From NCBI RefSeq assembly GCF_000214035.2, contig NZ_AFHG01000059.1, positions 62,001 to 126,000 of the forward strand: DNA of 64,000 nt. Direction: 5' to 3'. Position numbers and translations under genes: made by a program. Origin of the DNA: Methyloversatilis universalis FAM5. GTDB lineage: Bacteria > Pseudomonadota > Gammaproteobacteria > Burkholderiales > Rhodocyclaceae. The notes under the pieces were generated by a model that had not been told where the DNA came from, did no database searches, and was given only the letters and a program-made list of their open reading frames with translations. Each line of letters begins with the position of its first letter. Position 1 is the stretch's first letter. Positions 31,628 through 40,913 of the stretch are shown here, one piece after another.

Positions 31628-33553
31628 ATGTGCGGTTTCGTTGGCATTTTCGACACGCGCAGCCGGCGTGATGTGGGGCGGGATGTACTGCACCGGATGA
31701 ACGAGGCGCAGCACCATCGCGGTCCGGACGAAGGCGACCTGCATCTGGAGCCCGGGGTCGGTCTGGGCCACCGCCGGCTGTCCATCATCGACGTCGCGAG
31801 CGGGCAGCAGCCGCTGGCCAACGAGGACGGCTCGGTCGTCGTCGTGTTCAACGGCGAGATCTACAACTTCCAGTCGCTGATTCCGGAACTGACCGCGCTG
31901 GGTCACACCTTCCGTACGCGCAGCGACACCGAAGTGATCGTGCACGCCTGGGAACAGTGGGGCGAGGCCTGCGTCGAGCGTTTCCGCGGCATGTTCGCGT
32001 TCGCGCTGTTCGACCGCAATCAGGACGTGCTTTTCCTCGCGCGCGACCGCCTCGGGGTGAAGCCGCTGTTCTATGCGTTGCTGCCCGACGGCCAGCTCAT
32101 TTTCGGTTCGGAGCTGAAGGCGCTGACCGCGCATGGCGGCCTCAACCTGGACATGGACCCGCTGGCGGTCGAAGAGTACTTCGCGCTCGGTTATGTCGCC
32201 GATCCGCGCACCATCTACCGTCAGGCCTTCAAGCTGGAGCCGGCGCACAGCCTGCGCATCCGTCGCGGCGAAACGCCGCCGGCGCCGCGCCGCTACTGGG
32301 ATGTGGACTTCGGTCACGTCGAACAGATCGACGCGGTACAGGCGGAAGAAGAACTGATACGCCGGCTGCGCGAGTCGGTCGGCCTGCGAATGATTTCGGA
32401 AGTGCCTCTGGGCGCCTTCCTGTCCGGCGGCGTCGATTCGTCGGCGGTGGTGGCGATGATGGCGCAGTCGTCCGACACGCCGGTCAACACCTGTGCCATC
32501 GCCTTCGATGATCCGGCCTTCGACGAATCGAAGTTCGCGCAGCAGGTGGCCGATCGCTACCACACCAATCACCGGGTCGAAATGGTCGCTTCGGACGACT
32601 TCGACCTGATCGACACGCTGGCCTGGCTGTACGACGAGCCCTATGCCGACAGTTCGGCGCTGCCCACCTACCGCGTGTGCCAGCTGGCGCGCAAGCACGT
32701 GACCGTGGCGCTGTCCGGCGACGGCGGAGACGAAAGCTTCGGCGGCTACCGTCGCTACCGCATGCACCTGATGGAAGAGCGCCTGCGCGCGCGTCTGCCG
32801 CTGGGTGTGCGCAAGCCGCTGTTCGGCACGCTGGGCCAGATCTACCCGAAGGCCGACTGGGCGCCGCGCGTGTTCCGTGCCAAGAGCACCTTCGAATCGC
32901 TGGCGCGCTCGTCGGTCGAAGCCTATTTCCATTCGGTGTCCATCCTGCGCGATCCGATGCGCGCGCAGCTGTTCAGCCCGAAGATGAAGTCGGCGCTCGG
33001 CGGCTATAACGCGGTCGAGGTGTTCCACCGCCACGCGGCACGCCATACCTCGGACGAGCCGCTGTCGCTGGTGCAGTATCTCGATCTGAACACCTATCTG
33101 GTCGGCGACATCAACACCAAGGTCGACCGCGCCAGCATGGCGCACTCTCTGGAAGTGCGCGAACCGCTGATGGACCACCCGCTGGTCGAGTGGCTGGCCA
33201 CGCTGCCGGCTTCGCTGAAGATACGTGGGCAGGAAGGCAAGTACCTGCTGAAGAAATCGCTGGAACCGCACCTGCCGCACGACATCATGTACCGGCCGAA
33301 GATGGGCTTCGCGGTGCCGCTGGCACGCTGGTTCCGCGGTCCGCTGAAACAGCGGGTGCGCGATGCGGTGCTGGGCAGCCGGCTGGCGGATACCGGCTGG
33401 TTCAACCGTCCCTATCTCGAACATCTGGTCGACGCGCACCAGAGCGGCCGGCGCGACTACAGCGCTTCGCTGTGGACGCTGCTCATGTTCGATGCCTTCC
33501 TGCGCAACAGCACCGCTGCCTCCGCACAGGGCGACGGCCGGAAGTGCGCATGA
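31628..33553 (+). CDS. XrtA-system asparagine synthase-like amidotransferase
   Basis: 641 residues, TIGR03108 type. Intact class II glutaminase: catalytic Cys2 (MCGFVGIFD), RGPD at 31-34, and FNGEIYNF. ATP-pyrophosphatase loop SGGVDSS near 265 and SGDGGDESFGGYRRY near 365. Ammonia from glutamine would amidate an activated carboxylate, for instance a uronic acid or amino-acid substituent of the polymer. It contrasts with the two relatives at 40914 and 44088, which lack the N-terminal Cys2. Confidence 0.93.
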   Translation: MCGFVGIFDTRSRRDVGRDVLHRMNEAQHHRGPDEGDLHLEPGVGLGHRRLSIIDVASGQQPLANEDGSVVVVFNGEIYNFQSLIPELTALGHTFRTRSDTEVIVHAWEQWGEACVERFRGMFAFALFDRNQDVLFLARDRLGVKPLFYALLPDGQLIFGSELKALTAHGGLNLDMDPLAVEEYFALGYVADPRTIYRQAFKLEPAHSLRIRRGETPPAPRRYWDVDFGHVEQIDAVQAEEELIRRLRESVGLRMISEVPLGAFLSGGVDSSAVVAMMAQSSDTPVNTCAIAFDDPAFDESKFAQQVADRYHTNHRVEMVASDDFDLIDTLAWLYDEPYADSSALPTYRVCQLARKHVTVALSGDGGDESFGGYRRYRMHLMEERLRARLPLGVRKPLFGTLGQIYPKADWAPRVFRAKSTFESLARSSVEAYFHSVSILRDPMRAQLFSPKMKSALGGYNAVEVFHRHAARHTSDEPLSLVQYLDLNTYLVGDINTKVDRASMAHSLEVREPLMDHPLVEWLATLPASLKIRGQEGKYLLKKSLEPHLPHDIMYRPKMGFAVPLARWFRGPLKQRVRDAVLGSRLADTGWFNRPYLEHLVDAHQSGRRDYSASLWTLLMFDAFLRNSTAASAQGDGRKCA

Positions 33554-34593
33554 CCGCGGTCACCACAGGACGATCCAAGGCTTTCCTGCGCTCCATCCAC
33601 ATCTTCCGCGCGCTGGCCATCGTGCTCATCGTCGGCGCGCACGTGCAGCCGGTGGTCGACTGGCCCGACTCGCTGACCAAGCGTCTGGTCCTGGGCTTCA
33701 CGAACGAGTCCTCGACCTACTTCATGTTCATTTCGGGCTTCCTGTTCCATCACCTTTCCGGTCGCTTCGCCTACGGCGACTATCTCGCGACCAAGTTCCG
33801 GAATGTGGTGCTGCCCTACATCCTGCTGTCGCTGCCGGCGATCGTGATGTTCGTGTTCGTCACGCAGCGGCCCGGCCTGTGGCCCGGCTTCTACGACATG
33901 CCGCAGTGGGAGCAGGTGCTGGCCTTCATCGTGACCGGCAAGCATCTGGCGCCGATGTGGTTCATTCCGATGATGGTGCTGTTCTACCTGAGCGCACCGC
34001 TGTTCGTCTGGATAGACCGCCGGCAGCCGGTGCTCTATCTGGCCATCATTCCGCTGCTGGTTTACGCCACCACCACTGGCAGAGGCGGCCATTACGGCCC
34101 GCTGAACATGTATGTGTACTTCCTGCCGGTCTATCTGCTGGGCATGTGGGTGTCGCGCAACTTCGCCCAGGTCATGGCGTGGGCGCGCAGGTGGGCATGG
34201 CCGCTGGGCGGCGCGGTGCTCGCGCTGTACATCATGTACGTGCTGAAGGTTCAGGCCGGCTTCACCCTGCAGACCGTACTCAAACCGCTGTCCATTCCGC
34301 TCATCCTGCTCGCCTTCGACCGGTGGAGCACGCGCGTGCCGCCGCGGATCGATTACCTGGCCGACATCAGTTTCGGCATCTATTTCGTGCATGCCTATTT
34401 CATCGCGGCGTCCAAGCTGGCGATTTCGTCGATCACGACGCATGCCCCGACGTCTGCCAACGAAGTCCTGCTGCCCGGAGGTTTACCGATGTTCCTGCTC
34501 GTGATGTGCGTGGTCATGCTGTTCTCGGCCGTTTCGATCCGCCTTGCCCAGGGCATGTTCGGCCGTCGCAGCCGCATGCTGGTCGGAGCCTGA
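33550..34593 (+). CDS. Membrane acyltransferase (acyltransferase_3 family)
   Basis: 347 residues, about ten membrane helices. The N-terminus (SIHIFRALAIVLIVGAHV) has the catalytic-type His after the first helix, and FMFISGFLFHHL follows, as in OafA/fucose-4-O-acetylase relatives. Likely O-acetylates a sugar of the lipid-linked unit. Its ATG overlaps the stop of the amidotransferase gene (ATGA at 33550) and the next gene starts 3 bp after it. Confidence 0.85.
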   Translation: MTAVTTGRSKAFLRSIHIFRALAIVLIVGAHVQPVVDWPDSLTKRLVLGFTNESSTYFMFISGFLFHHLSGRFAYGDYLATKFRNVVLPYILLSLPAIVMFVFVTQRPGLWPGFYDMPQWEQVLAFIVTGKHLAPMWFIPMMVLFYLSAPLFVWIDRRQPVLYLAIIPLLVYATTTGRGGHYGPLNMYVYFLPVYLLGMWVSRNFAQVMAWARRWAWPLGGAVLALYIMYVLKVQAGFTLQTVLKPLSIPLILLAFDRWSTRVPPRIDYLADISFGIYFVHAYFIAASKLAISSITTHAPTSANEVLLPGGLPMFLLVMCVVMLFSAVSIRLAQGMFGRRSRMLVGA

Positions 34594-34596
34594 TCC

Positions 34597-35811
34597 ATGC
34601 GCATCCTGCACGTGCTGGACCACTCCATTCCGCTGCACAGCGGCTACACCTTCCGTACCGCGGCCATCCTGCGCGAGCAGCGCAAGCTGGGCTGGGACAC
34701 CCATCACGTGACCAGCGTCAAGCACACCGCGCCGGGCCCGCTGGTCGAGGAGGTGGATGGCCTCACCTTCCACCGCACGCCGTGGACGCCGGGCACGATA
34801 GACCGCGTGCCGCTGCTGCGCGAGCGGGCGCAGATGCGCGCGCTCGAGAAGCGTCTGCTCGAGGTCGCCAGCGACATCAAGCCGGACGTGATCCATGCGC
34901 ACTCTCCGGTGCTCAACGCCTTTCCGGCGCTGCTGGTCGCTCGCCGCCTCGACATTCCGGTCGTCTATGAAATCCGCGCCTTCTGGGAGGACGCCGCAGT
35001 CGATCACGGCACCACCACCGAAGGCAGCCTGCGCTACCGGGCGACGCGCGCGATGGAAACGCGGGCCGTGTTCACGGTCGATGCGGTCACCACCATCTGC
35101 GAAGGGCTGCGTCGCGATCTGGTGGAGCGTGGCGTGCCGGAATCCAAGATCACCGTCATCCCGAATGCGGTGGACATCGACAACTTCGCCTATCGCGTTC
35201 CGGCGGACGAGGCGCTGCGCGCCGAGCTGGGGCTGAGCGGGAAGAGGGTGCTCGGTTTCATCGGCTCCTTCTATGCCTACGAAGGGCTGGACCTGCTGCT
35301 GCGCGCGCTGCCCGCCATCCTGCAGAAGGCCCCTGACGTGGCCGTGCTGCTGACCGGCGGTGGTCCGCAGGAGCAGAACCTGAAGGCCCTGGTGCAGGAA
35401 CTGGGTCTGCAGGACCACGTGAAATTCACCGGTCGGGTGCCGCACGCCGAAGTCCAGCGCTATTACAGCCTGGTCGATGTGCTGGTCTATCCGCGTCACT
35501 CGATGAGGCTGACCGATCTGGTGACCCCGCTCAAGCCGCTGGAAGCGATGGCCCAGGGCCTGCTGCTGGTGGCGTCCGACGTCGGCGGCCACAAGGAACT
35601 GATCCGCGACGGCGAAACCGGCATGCTGTTCCGCGCCGGCGACGCCGACGACCTCGCGCGCAGCGTGCTGCAGCTGATGTCCATGCAATCGCGCTGGTCG
35701 CAGATCCGCGAAGCCGGTCGCCGCTTCGTCGAGACCGAACGCAACTGGACGAATTCGGTCGCGCGCTACCGCGGCGTATACGGCTCCCTGCTCGGACAGG
35801 CGGCTGCATGA
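34597..35811 (+). CDS. XrtA-system glycosyltransferase, TIGR04063 type
   Basis: 404 residues, GT4. MRILHVLDHSIPLHSGYTFR is the family hallmark; VVYEIRAFWEDAAVDHGT, VIPNAVDIDNF, GFIGSFYAYEGLDLLL and SMRLTDLVTPLKPLEAMAQG follow. It is the third of the conserved XrtA glycosyltransferases. Overlaps the next gene by 4 bp. Confidence 0.94.
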   Translation: MRILHVLDHSIPLHSGYTFRTAAILREQRKLGWDTHHVTSVKHTAPGPLVEEVDGLTFHRTPWTPGTIDRVPLLRERAQMRALEKRLLEVASDIKPDVIHAHSPVLNAFPALLVARRLDIPVVYEIRAFWEDAAVDHGTTTEGSLRYRATRAMETRAVFTVDAVTTICEGLRRDLVERGVPESKITVIPNAVDIDNFAYRVPADEALRAELGLSGKRVLGFIGSFYAYEGLDLLLRALPAILQKAPDVAVLLTGGGPQEQNLKALVQELGLQDHVKFTGRVPHAEVQRYYSLVDVLVYPRHSMRLTDLVTPLKPLEAMAQGLLLVASDVGGHKELIRDGETGMLFRAGDADDLARSVLQLMSMQSRWSQIREAGRRFVETERNWTNSVARYRGVYGSLLGQAAA

Positions 35812-36914
35812 GTCTGGTCGGGGTCCGGCTCGCACTGGTCGGGCCGCTGCCGCCGCCCGCCGGCGGCATGGCCAACCAGACGCGCCAGCTGGCGGACAAG
35901 CTCGCCGCCGAAGGCGTGCAGGTCGAACTGGTGCAGACCAATGCGCCCTACCGGCCGGCCTGGCTGGCGTCGGTGCGCGGGCTGCGCGCCGCCGGCCGGC
36001 TGCTGCCCTTTCTCTGCGCGCTGTGGCGTGCGGCCGGCCGCAACGACCTGATGCATGTGATGGCCAATTCAGGCTGGTCCTGGCATCTGTTCGCCGCGCC
36101 GGCGATCTGGATCGCACATCTGCGCGGCTGTCCGGTCATCGTCAATTACCGCGGCGGCGAAGCGGCCGCTTTTCTTGAACGCCAGGCGGCCGTCGTCCGC
36201 TTCACGATGCGCCGGGCTGCGCTGCTGGCGGTGCCGTCCGGTTTCCTGCAGGGCGTGTTCGCCCGCTTCGGCATGCGCGCCGAAGTGCTGCCGAATGCGG
36301 TGGATGTCGAGCGCTTCGTGCCGCGCGGCCGGGCCTTTCGCCCGGATGCGCCGCACTTCATCGTCACCCGCAATCTGGAGGCGATCTACGACAACGAAAC
36401 CGCGCTGCGCGCTTTCGCTCTGGTACGTGCGCGATGTCCGGACGCCCGGCTGACGCTGGCCGGTGAAGGACCCGAACTGGCGCGGCTGCAGGCGCTCGCC
36501 GCGGCGCTGGACGTCACGGCCGCGGTGCGCTTTGCCGGACGGCTGGGCCGCGAACAGGTGGCGGCGCTGTACGCGGACGCCGACGTGATGATCAACCCGT
36601 CCCGGGTCGACAACACGCCCAATTCGGTACTCGAATCGCTGGCCTGCGGCGTGCCGGTGGTCAGCACCCGTGTCGGAGGCGTGCCCTTCCTGGTCGAGGA
36701 CGGCCGGACCGCGCTGCTGGTGCCGCCGGCCGACCCCGAAACCATGGCGCAGGCCCTGCTGCATCTGCTCGACCATCCGGACACCGCGGCGACGCTGCGG
36801 ACCGAAGGTCTCGCCCACGTCGCGCAGTTCGCCTGGACGTCCGTCCGCATCCGCATCGAGAATGCGTACCGCAGCGTGCTCCCGGCCACACCGGCCGGCG
36901 GCGCCAGCGGTTAA
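35808..36914 (+). CDS. Glycosyltransferase family 4 protein
   Basis: 368 residues. Starts at ATG 35808 in the stop of the preceding gene. GT-B: VGPLPPPAGGMANQTRQLA at the N-terminus, VLPNAVDVERFVP, LTLAGEGPELARL, and NPSRVDNTPNSVLESLACGVPVVST at the donor site. Not one of the three conserved XrtA enzymes, so it likely adds a strain-specific sugar. Confidence 0.9.
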   Translation: MSLVGVRLALVGPLPPPAGGMANQTRQLADKLAAEGVQVELVQTNAPYRPAWLASVRGLRAAGRLLPFLCALWRAAGRNDLMHVMANSGWSWHLFAAPAIWIAHLRGCPVIVNYRGGEAAAFLERQAAVVRFTMRRAALLAVPSGFLQGVFARFGMRAEVLPNAVDVERFVPRGRAFRPDAPHFIVTRNLEAIYDNETALRAFALVRARCPDARLTLAGEGPELARLQALAAALDVTAAVRFAGRLGREQVAALYADADVMINPSRVDNTPNSVLESLACGVPVVSTRVGGVPFLVEDGRTALLVPPADPETMAQALLHLLDHPDTAATLRTEGLAHVAQFAWTSVRIRIENAYRSVLPATPAGGASG

Positions 36915-36965
36915 GCTGGCGCGGTCCGTCCTCAGTAGCCGCCGCGCGCCGCCTGCCAACGTCCC

Positions 36966-38324
36966 ATGGTTTTCGATCGTCTGCAGTCCCTGTTCATCTC
37001 ATCCATCGTGTTTCCGCTGCAGGAGCGCCTGAAGGGGCATTCCACAGTGGCCGACCGGCGAGCGCTGGAACAGTCGCAGTGGTGGCCACGCGAGCGGCTG
37101 GAAGCGCTGCGGGTCGAACGCCTGCGTACGCTGCTCGGCCATGCCGCCACGCATGTTCCGTATTACCGCGACCTGTTCCGCAGCCTGGGCTTCGATCCGC
37201 AGTCGGTGCGCGCAGTGTCCGACCTGCAGCGCCTGCCCTTTCTCGACAAGCCGCTGATTCGCGCGAACACCGACGCCCTGAAGGCCGATGATGCGCGCGG
37301 TCTGGCGCGTTTCAACACCGGCGGTTCGAGCGGCGTGCCGCTCATCTTCTACATCGGCAACGAGCGCGTGAGTCGCGACGTTGCCGCGAAGTGGCGTGCC
37401 ACCCGCTGGTGGGGCGTCGATATTGGCGACCCGGAAATCGTGCTCTGGGGCAGTCCGATCGAACTGGGCGCCCAGGACCGCGTGCGCCGGCTGCGCGACG
37501 GCCTGATGCGCACCCGGCTGCTGCCCGCTTTCGAAATGTCGGACGCCCGGGTCGATGGCTTCATCCATGAGATGCGCGCCGTGCGGCCTCGCATGCTTTT
37601 CGGCTATCCGTCGGCCTTCGCCCATATCGCCACCCGCGCCCGGCGCACCGGCGTGCGGCTGGACGATATCGGCGTGCGTACCGTCTTCGTCACCTCCGAG
37701 CGCCTGTACGACCACCAGCGCACGCTGATCGAGGACGTGTTTGGCGCGCCGGTGGCCAATGGCTATGGCGGCCGTGACGCCGGCTTCATCGCTCACCAGT
37801 GTCCGCAGGGGTCCATGCACCTGACCGCGGAAGACATCATCGTCGAAATCGTCGATCGCGACGGCCGCGTGCTGCCTGACGGGCAGTCCGGCGAAATCGT
37901 GGTGACCCATCTGGCCACCCGCGACTACCCCTTCATCCGCTATCGCACCGGCGACATCGGCACGCTGGCGACCGCATCCTGCGCCTGCGGCCGCGGCCTG
38001 CCGGTGCTGCAGGACATCCAGGGCCGCAGCACCGATTTCATCGTGGCGCAGGACGGTACTGTCATGCACGGCCTGGCGCTTATCTACATCCTGCGCGACA
38101 TGCCAGGTGTCGAGGCGTTCCGGATCGAGCAGCTCACCACCGATCACACCAGGGTGGCGGTGGTGTCCGGACCGGCCTACCCGGCAGACGGTGACCAGCG
38201 GGTGCGTGACGGCTTCCGGGCCCGCCTGGGCCAGACCGTGGACATCACGGTCGACCATGTCGATGCCATTCCGGCCGAAGGCTCCGGCAAGTTCCGCTAC
38301 GTGGTCAGCCGCGTGGCGGCCTGA
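36966..38324 (+). CDS. PaaK/CapK-like adenylate-forming protein
   Basis: 452 residues. ANL-type architecture: FNTGGSSGVPLIFYIGNE (phosphate loop), NGYGGRDAGFIAHQCPQG (adenine-binding), YRTGDIGTLA and a C-terminal subdomain ending KFRYVVSR. It includes a CACGRGLP Cys pair. Relatives (CapK) lie in capsule and exopolysaccharide loci and are proposed to activate an acid for transfer to the polymer. No clear ribosome site precedes the ATG, and the gap from the upstream gene is 51 bp. Confidence 0.85.
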   Translation: MVFDRLQSLFISSIVFPLQERLKGHSTVADRRALEQSQWWPRERLEALRVERLRTLLGHAATHVPYYRDLFRSLGFDPQSVRAVSDLQRLPFLDKPLIRANTDALKADDARGLARFNTGGSSGVPLIFYIGNERVSRDVAAKWRATRWWGVDIGDPEIVLWGSPIELGAQDRVRRLRDGLMRTRLLPAFEMSDARVDGFIHEMRAVRPRMLFGYPSAFAHIATRARRTGVRLDDIGVRTVFVTSERLYDHQRTLIEDVFGAPVANGYGGRDAGFIAHQCPQGSMHLTAEDIIVEIVDRDGRVLPDGQSGEIVVTHLATRDYPFIRYRTGDIGTLATASCACGRGLPVLQDIQGRSTDFIVAQDGTVMHGLALIYILRDMPGVEAFRIEQLTTDHTRVAVVSGPAYPADGDQRVRDGFRARLGQTVDITVDHVDAIPAEGSGKFRYVVSRVAA

Positions 38325-38338
38325 GGAAGACAGCCAGC

Positions 38339-39688
38339 ATGCGCGACATTCTAGTTTCATCGATCATTTTCACGGTGCTGCCCTTCGTTCTGCGCTTTCC
38401 GTGGGTGGGCATCATCCTGTTCACCTGGATCAGTCTGATGAATCCGCACCGGATGGCCTACGGCTTTTCGCTGCGCTTTCCGTTCGCGATGATCGTCGCG
38501 CTGACCACCCTGGTGGCGCTGCTGTTCTCGAAGGAAATCAAGAAAATCATCTGGACGCGGGAAACCGTGACCTTGCTGCTGTTCGTGATCTGGATGTGCA
38601 TCACGACCGCGTTCGCGATGTATCCGGACTACGCGGTGGTTCAGCTCGACAAGGTGCTGAAGATCCAGCTGATGATTTTCGTCGCGCTCATCCTGATGCG
38701 CAGCTTCGACCGCATCGAGGCGCTGGTCTGCATGTGTGCCGCCTCGATCGGTTTCTACGGGCTCAAGGGCGGCATCTTCACGATTTCCAAGGGCGGCGTG
38801 CACCGGGTGCAGGGGCCGCCGGGCACCTTCATCGAAGGGAATAACGAACTGGGTCTGGCCATGGCGATGACCGTGCCCCTGCTGTTTTTCGTGCGCTCGC
38901 GGGTGGCCAATCCGACCCTGAAACTGCTGATGACGACGTGGACGGTGCTGACCGCGTTTGCCGCCATCGGCACCCAGTCGCGCGGTGCGCTGCTGGGCAT
39001 GTCGGCGATGGCGCTGTTCGTATGGATCAACAGCCGTCGCAAGCTGATGAGCGGCATCATCGTGGTGGTGACCGGCGCCTGCATTGCGGCGCTGATGCCC
39101 GAAGCCTGGTACGAGCGCATGGGTACGATCAAGACCCACGACGAGGATGCGTCGGCGCGCGGGCGGGTGAACGCGTGGTGGACCAGTTTCAACATGGCCA
39201 AGGACAGGCTGATGGGCGGCGGCTTCGAGTGCTGGCAGTCGCCCACCTTCGCGCTGTACGCGCCGGACCCGGACAACGTGCGCGACGTGCACAGCGTCAC
39301 GTTCGAGGTGCTGGGCGAGCATGGTTTCATCGGTCTGGCGCTGTTCCTCACGCTCGGCCTGATGACCTGGTTCAGCGCCGGATGGGCCGCGCGGCAGGCG
39401 CGCAAGATGCCGGACATCCACTGGGTGGCCGACATGATGCGCATGGTGCAGGTGAGCCTGATCGCCTATGCGGTCGCCGGCCAGTTCCTCGGCATGGCCT
39501 ACTACGACTACTACTACATGCTGGTGGTGGCGGTGATCGCGACCAGCTGGCTCATCCGCAAGCGCCTGGCCGGCATGTCCGACGAGGAGTGGGCGCGCAC
39601 CAAGCCTGCAGGCCTGCTGGAGAACGGTCGGCTGGTGATTCCCTGGCTGAAGAAGAAGCGCCCGGCGGGCGCGATGCCGCACGGCTGA
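38339..39688 (+). CDS. O-antigen ligase-like protein, exosortase A-associated
   Basis: 449 residues with about eleven membrane helices and a periplasmic loop (GPPGTFIEGNNELGLAMAM) typical of the TIGR03097 family. Features TQSRGALLGM and RGRVNAWWTSFNMA, which recur in Wzy/WaaL-type enzymes. It is likely the polymerase or ligase that joins repeat units or attaches glycan to the PEP-CTERM protein. GAGGAAG precedes the ATG. Last gene of the core rightward block. Confidence 0.92.
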   Translation: MRDILVSSIIFTVLPFVLRFPWVGIILFTWISLMNPHRMAYGFSLRFPFAMIVALTTLVALLFSKEIKKIIWTRETVTLLLFVIWMCITTAFAMYPDYAVVQLDKVLKIQLMIFVALILMRSFDRIEALVCMCAASIGFYGLKGGIFTISKGGVHRVQGPPGTFIEGNNELGLAMAMTVPLLFFVRSRVANPTLKLLMTTWTVLTAFAAIGTQSRGALLGMSAMALFVWINSRRKLMSGIIVVVTGACIAALMPEAWYERMGTIKTHDEDASARGRVNAWWTSFNMAKDRLMGGGFECWQSPTFALYAPDPDNVRDVHSVTFEVLGEHGFIGLALFLTLGLMTWFSAGWAARQARKMPDIHWVADMMRMVQVSLIAYAVAGQFLGMAYYDYYYMLVVAVIATSWLIRKRLAGMSDEEWARTKPAGLLENGRLVIPWLKKKRPAGAMPHG

Positions 39689-39700
39689 GTGCGGCGGGGC

Positions 39701-39720
39701 GCGGGCCGCGTGCGGCCCGC
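39701..39720. terminator. GC-only stem-loop between convergent operons
   Basis: GCGGGCCG, loop CGTG, CGGCCCGC: an 8-bp GC stem 12 bp after the ligase gene and 8 bp before the end of the leftward operon. No T-run follows on either strand, so termination strength is doubtful. Confidence 0.45.
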
Positions 39721-39728
39721 CGCGAAGG

Positions 39729-40910
39729 TCAGCGTCCGAGCTGGCTGCAGTGTTCCAGCGTCTTGCGCATCACCGCGTGCCACGAAAACTCCTCGTGCGC
39801 GCGGGCTTGGGCGCGCGCCGCGCATTCGGCGCCGAACCGGCTGGCCGGATCGAGCAGGCGGAACAGCGCGTCGGCGATGGCCGGCACCGAATCGCCTTCG
39901 CAGCGCAGGCCGGTCACGCCGTCGAGCACGGCCGAACCGGTGCCGCCGGTGTTGCCGGCCAGCGACGCACGGCCGCAGGCAGCCGCTTCGATGTAGACCA
40001 TGCCGAAACCTTCTGTGTCGGCACCGATGTCACGGTTGGGCATGGCGAACAGATCGCTGGCGGCGTACCACAGCGGCAGATCGTCCGCGCCGACGCCGCC
40101 GAGCAGGTGGATGCGCTCGGGCGTGGGTGACGCCGCGCGCAGACCGGCCAGATAGTCGGCGTCCTCGCCCTTGCCGATGACCGCGTGGTGCACGTCCAGT
40201 CCGCGCTTGACCAGTTCCGGAATGGCCTGCATCACGTGGTCGAAGCTCTTGCGGCGGGACAGCCGGCCCACCGAAAGCACCAGCTTCGACTGCGGACCCA
40301 GACCCAGCGAGGCGCGCAGATGCGAGCCGTCGAGACCGGGGCGGAAGCGCTCGGTATCCACACCCGGGTTGATGATGACGATGCGTTCGGGCAGCACGCC
40401 CAGATCAAGCAGCAGGTCGCGGGTGAAGGTGCTGTTGGCGATCACCAGATCGGCACTGCAGTACGCCTCGCGCATGCCCTTGATCCGCCGGGGCTGGCGC
40501 CAGGTGGTGATTTCCTCTCCGTGCGCGTAGATGACGACCGGCTTGCGCAGCAGACGGGCCGCACGCACCGCCACCAGACCTTCCGGCAGCACGCGGCCCG
40601 CGTGTATCTGCTCGATCGGATGGCGCAGTCCGACCGACAGCGCCTTCAGGAAGAACTCCACATAGACCGGCAGCGATTCCGGCCGTATCCACGGATAGCG
40701 CTTCAGGCCGAGCCGGTGCACGGTGTTCGGACTGGCACGGTCGTGTTCCTCGGCACCGGGCACATCGGCGGTCAGGATGTGGGTGCCGGCGCCGCCGAGC
40801 CGGCGGTAGACCTCGTCGAACCACACGGCCGTTCCGCCCTTGGTGGGCTGGAACAGCTCGGTGATGACCAGGTAGCGGCGATCACCCGCCGCGGCGAGAT
40901 GCGTGCTCAT
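39729..40910 (-). CDS. Glycosyltransferase family 4 protein, last gene of the leftward operon
   Basis: 393 residues, GT-B. ITELFQPTKGGTAVWFDEVY at the acceptor side, VIYAHGEEITTWRQP, IINPGVDTERFRP, LVLSVGRLSRRKSFDHV and donor-site EGFGMVYIEAAACGR. Starts 3 bp after the stop of the amidotransferase-like gene. Sugar specificity cannot be read. Confidence 0.92.
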   Translation of the reverse strand: MSTHLAAAGDRRYLVITELFQPTKGGTAVWFDEVYRRLGGAGTHILTADVPGAEEHDRASPNTVHRLGLKRYPWIRPESLPVYVEFFLKALSVGLRHPIEQIHAGRVLPEGLVAVRAARLLRKPVVIYAHGEEITTWRQPRRIKGMREAYCSADLVIANSTFTRDLLLDLGVLPERIVIINPGVDTERFRPGLDGSHLRASLGLGPQSKLVLSVGRLSRRKSFDHVMQAIPELVKRGLDVHHAVIGKGEDADYLAGLRAASPTPERIHLLGGVGADDLPLWYAASDLFAMPNRDIGADTEGFGMVYIEAAACGRASLAGNTGGTGSAVLDGVTGLRCEGDSVPAIADALFRLLDPASRFGAECAARAQARAHEEFSWHAVMRKTLEHCSQLGR

Positions 40911-40913
40911 GGG

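Noticed and set aside
31487-33439. 650-codon minus-strand frame opposite the amidotransferase
   Set aside because: Shadow of the high-GC third-position pattern of the intact amidotransferase gene.
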